Assembly (NCBI GenBank): GCA_002413045.1
Contig: DHWF01000011.1
Location: 1-20,558, forward strand
Reading direction: 5' to 3'
DNA: 20,558 nucleotides
Source: Chloroflexi bacterium UBA5189
Lineage (GTDB): Bacteria > Chloroflexota > Limnocylindria > Limnocylindrales > CSP1-4
The notes beneath the pieces were generated by a model, which searched no databases, was not told where the DNA came from, and was given only the letters and a program-made list of their open reading frames with translations. Positions within the stretch are counted from its first letter, which is position 1; each line of letters starts with the position of its first letter. Below, one piece after another: positions 13,519 through 19,749 of this stretch. Position numbers and translations under genes: made by a program.

Positions 13519-14247
13519 TCAATCCTCCGGGCGACGCCGCTCGAGATGGCTGAAGAACTCGGCGCGGGTGCGGTCGCGGGAGCGGAACAGCCCGAGGACC
13601 GCGGAGGTGGTCATGATCGTGCCGGGCTTCCGGATCCCGCGCATGATCGCGCACAGGTGGTTCGCCTCGACGACGACGCCGACGCCCTGCGGCGACAGCC
13701 GCTCGTTCAGGAAGTCCGCGATCTGCTGGGTCATCCGCTCCTGGACCTGGAGCCGGCGCGCGTACATCTCGACGATGCGCGGGATCTTCGACAGTCCGAT
13801 CACCCTCCCGCGCGGGATATACGCCACCGACGCCGTCCCGAAGAACGGCAGCAGGTGGTGCTCGCAGAGCGAATAGAACGGGATGTCCTTGACGACGACC
13901 ATCTCGGAATAATCGACGTCGAACACGGCGCCGTTGATCAGTCGATCCGGGTCGACGTGGTACCCGGCGGTCAGCTCGGCGTACATCCGATGGACGCGGT
14001 CGGGCGTCCCCACGAGGCCCTGACGATCCGGGTCCTCGCCGATCTCGAGGAGAATCTCGCGCACGGCTTCCTCGACCGGACCCTTCGGCGTGTGGAGCGA
14101 CGGCGTCCCGACGATCGCGCGAGTCCGGTCGTCATCGGTGCCCGTGGCGGTTCCGGTCGCACCGTTGCCGTTCAGGCCATGGTCCTCGCCGATCTCGGTC
14201 TCGATCTCGGACACGAGCTTGCGAACGTGCTCTGGCAGGCTGCTCAT
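13519..14247 (-). CDS. folE: GTP cyclohydrolase I
   Basis: A 242-residue enzyme that converts GTP to 7,8-dihydroneopterin triphosphate, the first step of folate and pterin synthesis. ATG 14247 overlaps the stop of the deacetylase gene by four bases (ATGA). The zinc ligands are Cys128 and His131 in SLCEHHLLPF and Cys199 in EANHLCAIMRG. GLSKIPRIVEMYARRLQVQE (151-170) and RKPGTIMTTS complete the tunnel-fold signature. The first 55 residues are an extension rich in Gly, Asn, Thr and Asp, probably disordered and not part of the catalytic domain. No other folate genes are nearby; the partners are a deacetylase and a DinB-fold protein. Confidence 0.95.
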   Translation of the reverse strand: MSSLPEHVRKLVSEIETEIGEDHGLNGNGATGTATGTDDDRTRAIVGTPSLHTPKGPVEEAVREILLEIGEDPDRQGLVGTPDRVHRMYAELTAGYHVDPDRLINGAVFDVDYSEMVVVKDIPFYSLCEHHLLPFFGTASVAYIPRGRVIGLSKIPRIVEMYARRLQVQERMTQQIADFLNERLSPQGVGVVVEANHLCAIMRGIRKPGTIMTTSAVLGLFRSRDRTRAEFFSHLERRRPED

Positions 14248-15332
14248 CGCCCGGGGATGGTACGCCCGGGTGGCAGACCGCTCGCGCCGCGGAGCCAGGC
14301 AGCAGCGTTCGTGCCGAGGTCGCCGACGTGGTAGCCGCCCTCCTGGAGGATCACGAGGCGGCGGCCGAGGGAGGCGACGCGGCGGCCCATCTCGTGGTAA
14401 CCCGCGGTCGTGAGGGCGAGGTCGCCGATCGGGTCGCGCTCGTACGTGTCGAAGCCGAGCGAGACGACGACGATCGAGCCGGGGGCATCGGCGATCCAAT
14501 CGATCGCCCGGTCGAGCGAGGCGATGTAGGTCGCGTCGTTCGCGCGCAGCGGTTGCGGCAGGTTGAGGTTCGCGCCGAGACCCGGGCCCTCCCCCACCTC
14601 ATCCGCATGCCCGAGGAAGAACGGATAGAGCCGCCGCGGGTCCGAATGGAGCGAGGCGTAGCGGACGTCGTCGCGGCGCCAGAAGATCTGCTGCGTGCCG
14701 TTGCCGTGATGGACGTCGACATCCAGGATCGCGACCCGCTCGTCCGTCCGCTCGACGATCGACTGCGCCGCGACCGCCGCATTGTTGAAGAAGCAGTAGC
14801 CGCCGGCCATCGCGGCCGCTGCATGATGCCCGGGCGGGCGACACAGCCCATACGCCACCGTCTCGCCCGAGATGACGAGATCCGCCGTGGTGAGCGCCAC
14901 GTCCACGGCGCCACGAGCCGCGTCGTAGCTCCCGGCGACGAGCGGGTTCGACGAGTCCAGGCCCCACCAGCCGACCCGCCCGCCGATCGCCTCCGGCTCG
15001 GGGCGCGCGGCAACGAAGGCGTCACTCATCCCGGCGAACATCGAGCGCGTCGGGTACGTGTCGGCGACGAGGAACTCGCGATCGAGCCGCTGGCGCTCGA
15101 CCTCGGGCCAGGCGGCCTCGAGGAAGCGCAGCAGGCCGGGGTCGTGGACGGCAAGGATCGGCGCGGTCCCGTGGTCGGTGGGCGGGACGACCTCGAAGCC
15201 GCCGTCGGCGGCCAGCGCGGCGAGGATGGAATCGGCCCGAGCGGGCACCTCGTTTGCCGGTACCGGCACGCCGAGATAGGTCTCGACCTTCGGATCGTGG
15301 GCGCGATGCCGCTCGGTGTGGACGACCTTCAC
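14244..15332 (-). CDS. HDAC-like zinc deacetylase (acetylpolyamine amidohydrolase group)
   Basis: A 362-residue arginase/deacetylase-fold enzyme from GTG 15332. CRPPGHHAAAAMAGGYCFFNNAA (from residue 164) carries the catalytic pair His169-His170. The zinc ligands are Asp206 and His208 in LDVDVHHGNGTQ, plus Asp295 in GFDTYERDP. Tyr334 in EGGYH stabilises the transition state, so the active site is complete. Bacterial members of this subgroup, with FDTxExDP and an N-terminal lid near residues 86-105, mostly deacetylate acetylpolyamines or other small amides rather than histones. A TACGAT box at -12 to -7 indicates a leaderless mRNA and supports the GTG. It is the first gene of a coupled operon with folE and a DinB-fold gene. 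Confidence 0.92.
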   Translation of the reverse strand: MKVVHTERHRAHDPKVETYLGVPVPANEVPARADSILAALAADGGFEVVPPTDHGTAPILAVHDPGLLRFLEAAWPEVERQRLDREFLVADTYPTRSMFAGMSDAFVAARPEPEAIGGRVGWWGLDSSNPLVAGSYDAARGAVDVALTTADLVISGETVAYGLCRPPGHHAAAAMAGGYCFFNNAAVAAQSIVERTDERVAILDVDVHHGNGTQQIFWRRDDVRYASLHSDPRRLYPFFLGHADEVGEGPGLGANLNLPQPLRANDATYIASLDRAIDWIADAPGSIVVVSLGFDTYERDPIGDLALTTAGYHEMGRRVASLGRRLVILQEGGYHVGDLGTNAAAWLRGASGLPPGRTIPGR

Positions 15333-15338
15333 CCGTGG

Positions 15339-15344
15339 ATCGTA
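15339..15344 (-). promoter_or_regulatory. Leaderless -10 box for the deacetylase operon
   Basis: The minus-strand TACGAT ends six bases before GTG 15332. An identical hexamer serves the divergent gene in the same 46-base gap. Confidence 0.5.
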
Positions 15345-15366
15345 CCGGCCGCGCCCAGGCCCCCGC

Positions 15367-15372
15367 TACGAT
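15367..15372 (+). promoter_or_regulatory. Leaderless -10 box for the zincin gene
   Basis: TACGAT ends six bases before ATG 15379. It mirrors the divergent box at 15339-15344. Confidence 0.5.
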
Positions 15373-15378
15373 CACGGC

Positions 15379-15792
15379 ATGTCGAAGCGCCCGCGCGGCT
15401 CGCCTCGTGGCTTCGCTCGGGCCCGTGCCCGCGCGGCGACCTTCGAGGCCCTCGTCGATCGAGCGGTCGCCACGATCCCGACGCCCTACCGCGACGCGCT
15501 CCGTGAGGTCGCGATCCTGATCGAGGACGAGCCGACCCGCGAGCAGCTCATCGACAACGGCCTCGACCCGTGGGATTCGATGTACGGCCTGTACGAAGGC
15601 GTGCCGCGGACTGAGTACGGCGCCGACTGGGTCGCCGCGCCAGACCGGATCACGCTCTTCCGGCTGCCCCTCGAGGACGACTTCCCCGAGCCGGCCGAGC
15701 TCGAGGCGGAGGTCCGGCGCACCGTCCTCCACGAGCTGGCGCACCACCTCGGTATCGATGACGACCGCCTGGACGAGCTCGGCGCGGGCTGA
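15379..15792 (+). CDS. Minimal zincin metallopeptidase-like protein
   Basis: A 137-residue cytoplasmic protein. ATG 15379 is preferred over the upstream in-frame start at 15316 because of the TACGAT box at -12 to -7. The C-terminal VLHELAHHLGIDDDRLDELG contains HELAH (118-122), then Gly, then Glu133, the extended HExxHxxG...E pattern of the short MMP/DUF1025 zincin-like family. The N-terminus is very basic (SKRPRGSPRGFARARARAA). YGLYEGVPRTE is another recurring family stretch. Peptidase activity is inferred from the motif; physiological substrates for this family are largely unknown to me. Its end faces the large membrane protein gene, six bases away. Confidence 0.87.
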   Translation: MSKRPRGSPRGFARARARAATFEALVDRAVATIPTPYRDALREVAILIEDEPTREQLIDNGLDPWDSMYGLYEGVPRTEYGADWVAAPDRITLFRLPLEDDFPEPAELEAEVRRTVLHELAHHLGIDDDRLDELGAG

Positions 15793-15798
15793 TCCGGG

Positions 15799-17745
15799 TC
15801 AGGATCCGGCGGAGAACTCGTACGTCGGCGGATCCGCGAACGGGAGCATCGGGCTAGTCGGCGTCCGGCGCAGGGAATCCTGGAACCCATCTGACGACGG
15901 TCGGGACAGGTGCGCGTAGGCGTCCCACATTGTCGGCCACTCGGCCAACTCGTCCATCGGAACGAGGGTCACGAGCTCGCTGCCGATCCACCTCGACCGT
16001 GCGTCGGTCGGTCGCTCGTAGAACGTCCCGCTCCTGAATCGCTCGAACTCCACCACCGATCGATAGGTGCCTTCGAAGCGGGTCAGGAATGCGTGGCTCG
16101 CCCCTGGGAATTGGTCGGGTCCCGGTGCCGGCCCGTGCGCGGCGCCGTCGATCAGCAGGACCGGCCCCCATTCCCGGGCGACCTCGATTGGTGATCCGGG
16201 AGGCTCGGACATCCGCTGGGCGAACACGAACGCGCCGCCGAGAAAGGCGGAGGCGTCGCTGCCCCCGATCATGCAGGCGACATCCGGCAGCGCGCAGTCG
16301 AACGCATCGCTCAGCAGCCAATCCGGGACGTCGGGCAGGAGTCCGTACTCGGCGTCGAGGATGTCTGGCCCGGAGCCCGCTGACGATCCACCGTCGCCTG
16401 CTGGGTCCTCCACCAGGGTCGACGGACCATCCGCGCCGACGGTCTGGGCGTACGCCGCTGCTGTCGAGCTAAGGAATACGTGCAGCGGACTGGCTGCGGT
16501 CGGCTCGGGCCCGACCGCCGAGCTTGGCTGGAGCCCGACCACCGATGGAAGCCCGACGCCGGCGACGACCAGGAGGCCGACCATGACCAGCGCCATCGGG
16601 GCGGTGACCCATCGGAATCGCCTGGGTCGGACGCCGTCGGCACTCCTGGCCCGATCCAGGCCACCCGCGTAGTACGTCAGCCCCAGGAACGCGGTCACCT
16701 GTGGAGCCGCGACGATCGCGGCGATCGTGAACGTGAGGCTGCCAAAGGCCATGACGACGGCGAGCACGATGACGGTGACCATGACGAGGCTGAGCCCGCC
16801 AAGATCGAGGTTGAGGTGCATCACGTCGCCGACTCGCACCGCAACGTCGACCCCGGCACCCAGGGCAAACGACTGGATCGCCGAGGTCACGAGGGTGAAG
16901 ATCGTGACCGTCAGCGCGATCCGCTTCCGGGCGCGGAACAGCGCGATCGATCGCTGCAGCGCTTCGATCGCCCCAACGTCGCCGAGCACGATCCCTGTCC
17001 CGGCGAACGCGAACGGCGAGAGCACGAGGGTCGCGACGGCCAGCGCGATGAAGCTGAGGCCCTGGTTCGAGTCATTCGGTCGGAGGAAGGGCAGCGTGAT
17101 GATCAGCTGGATCACGAACGACGCGACACCCACGAGGAAACCGGCACCCATGAGCCGCCAGAACACCTGGCGGGCGCGGGTGATGGCCTCGAACAGCGGG
17201 ACAGGCCGATCCGACGCCCGTCCGGCGAGGATCGAGATCGCGATCGCCTGTGCATCCACCGAGATCGCGATCAGGAGGAGGAAGCCGACGAGCACGAGCA
17301 GGTAGATCAGCAGGACCGGCCCAATGATCTCGGGATGGCTGACGAACAGGCTGCTCGGGTCGTTCGTGAAGGTGTCGACCATCCCCGGCTCGCTCAGGAG
17401 CTTGGCAATTCCGATCAACAACAGCACGACAGTTGGCCCGAACGCACCGAGCGCCAGCAGCCCGATGTAGATCGAAGCCCGGCGAATGGGCCTGCTCGCG
17501 TCGACGGCAAGCTGCAGGCCCGAGCTCACCACCCGGCGAGCTGACGGCAGGTCATACGCCCGCGTCCAGGTCTGGACCGGCGGCGCTGGCGTCGGGATCG
17601 AGTATGCGGCGAACGGGAGATACGGAGCCGGCACCGGCGGGACCGCGGGGGGCGCGACGGCCGGCGGCGCGACCGGCGCCGGGTCGGCGGGCTGCGCCGG
17701 GTCGGCGCCTGGCGTGTCGGGTGGCCCGGCCTCCGGATCGAGCAT
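15799..17745 (-). CDS. Seven-helix membrane protein with a large extracytoplasmic domain
   Basis: About 648 residues from ATG 17745; ATG 17757 is a close alternative, and the frame is open to 17895. A cytoplasmic Pro/Ala-rich tail (repeated APPAV-like units) and a polar segment precede six membrane helices (the first near ASIYIGLLALGAFGPTVVLLL, the sixth near LVMVTVIVLAVVMAFG) and a seventh near APMALVMVGLLVVAGVG. About 220 outer residues follow, with one likely disulfide (FDCALPDVACM). The six-helix part, with GAIEALQRSIALFRARK after helix 4, resembles integral membrane families of the glycerophosphoryl diester phosphodiesterase membrane-domain type. The outer domain is unrecognised. A TATGCT box lies at -13 to -8 from ATG 17745. 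Confidence 0.8.
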   Translation of the reverse strand: MLDPEAGPPDTPGADPAQPADPAPVAPPAVAPPAVPPVPAPYLPFAAYSIPTPAPPVQTWTRAYDLPSARRVVSSGLQLAVDASRPIRRASIYIGLLALGAFGPTVVLLLIGIAKLLSEPGMVDTFTNDPSSLFVSHPEIIGPVLLIYLLVLVGFLLLIAISVDAQAIAISILAGRASDRPVPLFEAITRARQVFWRLMGAGFLVGVASFVIQLIITLPFLRPNDSNQGLSFIALAVATLVLSPFAFAGTGIVLGDVGAIEALQRSIALFRARKRIALTVTIFTLVTSAIQSFALGAGVDVAVRVGDVMHLNLDLGGLSLVMVTVIVLAVVMAFGSLTFTIAAIVAAPQVTAFLGLTYYAGGLDRARSADGVRPRRFRWVTAPMALVMVGLLVVAGVGLPSVVGLQPSSAVGPEPTAASPLHVFLSSTAAAYAQTVGADGPSTLVEDPAGDGGSSAGSGPDILDAEYGLLPDVPDWLLSDAFDCALPDVACMIGGSDASAFLGGAFVFAQRMSEPPGSPIEVAREWGPVLLIDGAAHGPAPGPDQFPGASHAFLTRFEGTYRSVVEFERFRSGTFYERPTDARSRWIGSELVTLVPMDELAEWPTMWDAYAHLSRPSSDGFQDSLRRTPTSPMLPFADPPTYEFSAGS

Positions 17746-17752
17746 CCGGCGG

Positions 17753-17758
17753 AGCATA
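17753..17758 (-). promoter_or_regulatory. Leaderless -10 box for the membrane protein
   Basis: The minus-strand TATGCT, preceded by TG, ends seven bases before ATG 17745. It overlaps the alternative ATG at 17757, which argues against that start. Confidence 0.42.
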
Positions 17759-17820
17759 CAGTCGCCTGGACGCCGATCGGGACTGCTCGGCCGAGTTCCG
17801 GTGCGGCGCGTCGCCAGTCG

Positions 17821-17852
17821 AACTTGCGAAATTGCGCAAGTTGTGACATGAT
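17821..17852 (+). promoter_or_regulatory. arsR-trx promoter with palindromic operator
   Basis: AACTTGCG (17821-17828) and CGCAAGTT (17835-17842) form a perfect eight-base inverted repeat with a six-base spacer. A possible promoter overlaps it: -35 TTGCGA at 17824-17829, a 17-base spacer and -10 CATGAT at 17847-17852, eight bases before ATG 17861. An ArsR dimer bound here would block polymerase, the usual autoregulation in this family. Confidence 0.7.
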
Positions 17853-17860
17853 TCCCTGCG

Positions 17861-18178
17861 ATGGCAATCGAGCTCCCCGCCTCCCCGGCGTTCACCGCCA
17901 GCCGCGAGTCGGACTACGAACGGACGGCCGTCGTCGGCCGCGCGCTCGCCGATCCGAAGCGCCTGTGCGTGCTCGAGTCGCTCGCCGTCGGTGAGCTGTC
18001 GGTCAGCGAGCTGGCCGGTCGGGTCGCCTGCCAGGTGCCGAACATGAGCCAGCACCTGGCCGTCCTCCGCTCCGCGGGTCTCGTGACCACGCGCCGCGAG
18101 GGCAGCACCGTGTTCTATCGCCTCACGGACCCACGCGTCCTCGAGGCCTACCAGCTTCTCCAGTCGATCGCCCGCTGA
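17861..18178 (+). CDS. ArsR-family transcriptional regulator
   Basis: A 105-residue winged-helix repressor, standard length, from ATG 17861. RALADPKRLCVLESLAVGELSVSELA leads into the recognition helix around VPNMSQHLAVLRSAGLV, then the wing TTRREGSTVFYRLTD. Two cysteines, Cys36 in RLCVLES and Cys57 in VACQVPN, could sense metals or thiol stress, though they do not form the classical CVC metal site. The gene is followed 20 bases later by thioredoxin with a good ribosome-binding site, so the two form one operon. The operator upstream implies self-repression relieved by an inducer. A redox, sulfide or arsenic signal is plausible; the thioredoxin partner favours thiol or redox sensing. Confidence 0.92.
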   Translation: MAIELPASPAFTASRESDYERTAVVGRALADPKRLCVLESLAVGELSVSELAGRVACQVPNMSQHLAVLRSAGLVTTRREGSTVFYRLTDPRVLEAYQLLQSIAR

Positions 18179-18198
18179 GCGGGAGAAAGGATCACCCG

Positions 18199-18591
18199 AT
18201 GGCGATCAAAGTTGCCACCGACGCCACCTTCGAAGTCGAAGTCCTCCAGAACGACAAGCCCGTCGTCGTCGACTTCTGGGCCGCCTGGTGCGGGCCGTGC
18301 AAGCTCGTCGCTCCCGAGATGGAGAAGCTCGCCGCCAAGTACGAGGGCTCGATCGACATCGTCAAGGTCGACGTCGACGCCAACCCCGGCCTCTCGCGCG
18401 CCTTCAACATCATGAGCATCCCCACCATCGCGTTCTTCGCGCCCGGCAAGCAGCCGATGGGCGTCGTCGGGTTCCGGCCCGCCGAGCAGCTCGAGGCCCA
18501 GTTCCAGCTCGCCTCGTACCCCAAAGTCGATGCAGCGGCCGCGGCAGCAGCCGACCCCGCCGCTCCGACCGCCGCGAGCGACGCCGCGTAA
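18199..18591 (+). CDS. trxA: Thioredoxin
   Basis: A 130-residue thioredoxin, the general protein disulfide reductant of the cytoplasm. The active site is WCGPC (30-34) in VVVDFWAAWCGPCKLVAPE, with Asp25 buried beneath it. The cis-proline loop is MSIPTIAFF, and FNIMSIP and VGFRPAEQL complete the fold. A roughly 20-residue Ala-rich tail (DAAAAAAADPAAPTAAS) extends past the usual end and is probably disordered. A GGGAGAAAGGA ribosome-binding site lies in the 20-base gap after arsR. Expression is presumably controlled by that repressor. A perfect terminator follows. No thioredoxin reductase gene is in the window. Confidence 0.95.
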   Translation: MAIKVATDATFEVEVLQNDKPVVVDFWAAWCGPCKLVAPEMEKLAAKYEGSIDIVKVDVDANPGLSRAFNIMSIPTIAFFAPGKQPMGVVGFRPAEQLEAQFQLASYPKVDAAAAAAADPAAPTAASDAA

Positions 18592-18611
18592 CGCCCAAGC
18601 TCCTCCAAGAG

Positions 18612-18645
18612 CGAAGAGCCCACCCGCCCAAGGGTGGGCTCTTCG
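18612..18645 (+). terminator. Intrinsic-type terminator of the arsR-trx operon
   Basis: A perfect 14-base stem, CGAAGAGCCCACCC (18612-18625) pairing with 18632-18645, has a six-base loop GCCCAA. It lies 20 bases after the thioredoxin stop. The sequence after it is ATTCCG, with no long T-run. Confidence 0.85.
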
Positions 18646-18693
18646 ATTCCGAGCAGCGATCGCCGTAGGTCCGCGCGGCGCCGTTCGCAGAAA

Positions 18694-18853
18694 CTTGCCT
18701 AACTACCACCCGGGGTTCGTTAGGTAGCGAGCCGGTACCCGTCCGGCGCCGGGGTCGCCATCGTTGAGCACGATTCTGTGCTCACTTCGCCGAGACAGGG
18801 CCGGAATCGGCGCTTTCCGCTGCCTAACGACCCCGGGGTGTTCGTTCGGCAAG
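18694..18853. repeat. 160-bp non-coding element with imperfect terminal inverted repeats
   Basis: The gap 18646-18890 has no gene. Within it, the left end CTTGCCTAAC...CACCCGGGG and the reverse complement of the right end CTTGCCGAAC...CACCCCGGGG are imperfect inverted repeats of about 22 bases. Each end is itself an interrupted palindrome around CCGGGG (18696-18728 and 18821-18850). Facing inward, TCGTTAGGTAGC and GCTGCCTAACGA match in 11 of 12 bases as inverted copies. A perfect hairpin, TGAGCAC/GTGCTCA (18765-18771 with 18778-18784), sits in the middle. AAA flanks both ends. It could be a MITE or REP-like element or a structured intergenic RNA. Confidence 0.5.
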
Positions 18854-18870
18854 AAAAGAGCGGGTCGCAA

Positions 18871-18888
18871 GCCGGCCCGAGAGCCGGC
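18871..18888 (-). terminator. Terminator of the minus-strand mutase-DinB operon
   Basis: GCCGGC at 18871-18876 and 18883-18888 pair across a six-base loop directly after the stop at 18891. On the minus strand a T-rich stretch CTCTTTTCTT follows about a dozen bases later. Confidence 0.5.
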
Positions 18889-18890
18889 AT

Positions 18891-19196
18891 TCAGCCGGCG
18901 GCGCGGCGGTAGGCGAGGTCGAACCAGGCGGTGAGGCGGTCGGCGGCGTGGCCGTCGAGCTCGCGCGGGTTGAAGCGGACCCAGTCGGCGCCGCGCGGAG
19001 ATGGAGCGGCGTCGGGCGTGCGCGCGGCCGCAGCGGCGATTGCGGGCTCGAGGCGCAGCTCGATGCCGTCGGGGCCGAGCACCCCGAACACCCGCCCCGC
19101 ACGGGACAAGGTCGTCGAGGCGCCCTCGGTCGTCGAGTGAGCATCCGCCAGGTCGGACGCGAGCTCCGACACGAGCCGGGCGACGGACGGAATCAC
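18891..19196 (-). CDS. Small hypothetical protein
   Basis: A 101-residue protein from GTG 19196 (MIPSVARLVSELA). No signal peptide, membrane helix or cysteine is visible. An N-terminal helix precedes strand-like VFGVLGPDGIELRLEP. The C-terminal block is DWVRFNPRELDGHAADRLTAWFDLAYRRAAG. That block resembles the ends of short uncharacterised high-GC proteins I have a sense of, but I cannot name the family. It lies 37 bases after the DinB-fold gene, has no promoter box of its own, and is the last gene before a terminator, so it is probably co-transcribed with the DinB-fold gene. Confidence 0.65.
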   Translation of the reverse strand: MIPSVARLVSELASDLADAHSTTEGASTTLSRAGRVFGVLGPDGIELRLEPAIAAAAARTPDAAPSPRGADWVRFNPRELDGHAADRLTAWFDLAYRRAAG

Positions 19197-19233
19197 GAGT
19201 GGCGGTGCCCGGTGCGGCGCCGAGACACCGAGG

Positions 19234-19713
19234 TCACGAGGCGCCGACGAGGATCGCCTCGAGGTCGGCCATGTGCTCGGCGTAGTGCTCGATCGTCTCG
19301 CTGAGGAAGAAGTTCAGGTTGTCGGTGTGCTTGACCCAGCGCGTCTCGGGGACGACGGTGAGGTAGCCGCGCAGCTCGCCCGGCCACTCGCGGAAGCGTC
19401 GGCGGACCTCGGCAATCGGCAGCGCCCGCCACGTCGCCTCGATCTCGGCGTTGATGACGTCGCCGCCGATCTCGTCCCAGTCGCGGTCTGCGCGCTGTTT
19501 GGTCGGGCTCGACTCGTTCACCGCCAGCTCCTTGGCGACGTTGATGCCGTACTCGACCCAGGCGACGACGTGGGCGATCAGGTCGCGGCCGGACCAGTCG
19601 TGCGCGGCATCGATCGGTCGCTCGAGCTGCTCGTCGGAGAGCGCGTCGAGCGCCTCGAACGGGCGCCACGCCTCGCGCTCTTCCTCGAGGAATTCCAGGG
19701 CATTCAGGTACAT
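19234..19713 (-). CDS. DinB-fold (four-helix bundle) protein
   Basis: A 159-residue protein from ATG 19713, with a TACCAT box at -13 to -8. WSGRDLIAHVVAWVEYG supplies the first conserved histidine of the DinB/mycothiol-dependent isomerase-like fold, and TIEHYAEHMADLEAIL near the C-terminus supplies the His-x3-His pair; together they would bind a metal. A segment with ETRWVKHTDNLNFFLSETI links the helices. It is a distant paralogue of the protein at 13055-13510, sharing mainly the last motif (HYEEHLADL versus HYAEHMADL). The gene follows the mutase large subunit by 36 bases. The reaction is unknown; thiol-dependent chemistry is only a family-level guess. Confidence 0.82.
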   Translation of the reverse strand: MYLNALEFLEEEREAWRPFEALDALSDEQLERPIDAAHDWSGRDLIAHVVAWVEYGINVAKELAVNESSPTKQRADRDWDEIGGDVINAEIEATWRALPIAEVRRRFREWPGELRGYLTVVPETRWVKHTDNLNFFLSETIEHYAEHMADLEAILVGAS

Positions 19714-19720
19714 CGCGGCG

Positions 19721-19726
19721 ATGGTA
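19721..19726 (-). promoter_or_regulatory. Leaderless -10 box for the second DinB-fold gene
   Basis: The minus-strand TACCAT ends seven bases before ATG 19713, in the 36-base gap after the mutase gene. The DinB-fold gene may therefore also be expressed on its own. Confidence 0.42.
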
Positions 19727-19749
19727 GCCCGGCGGCGCGCGCCGACGGA

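Noticed and set aside
14328..15506. Plus-strand open frame of 392 codons
   Set aside because: Antisense to the deacetylase gene and overlapping the zincin gene in another frame; Arg-rich translation without motifs.
15791..15805. GATCC/GGATC hairpin between the converging zincin and membrane protein genes
   Set aside because: Only five base pairs overlapping both stop regions, with no T-run; too weak to call a terminator.
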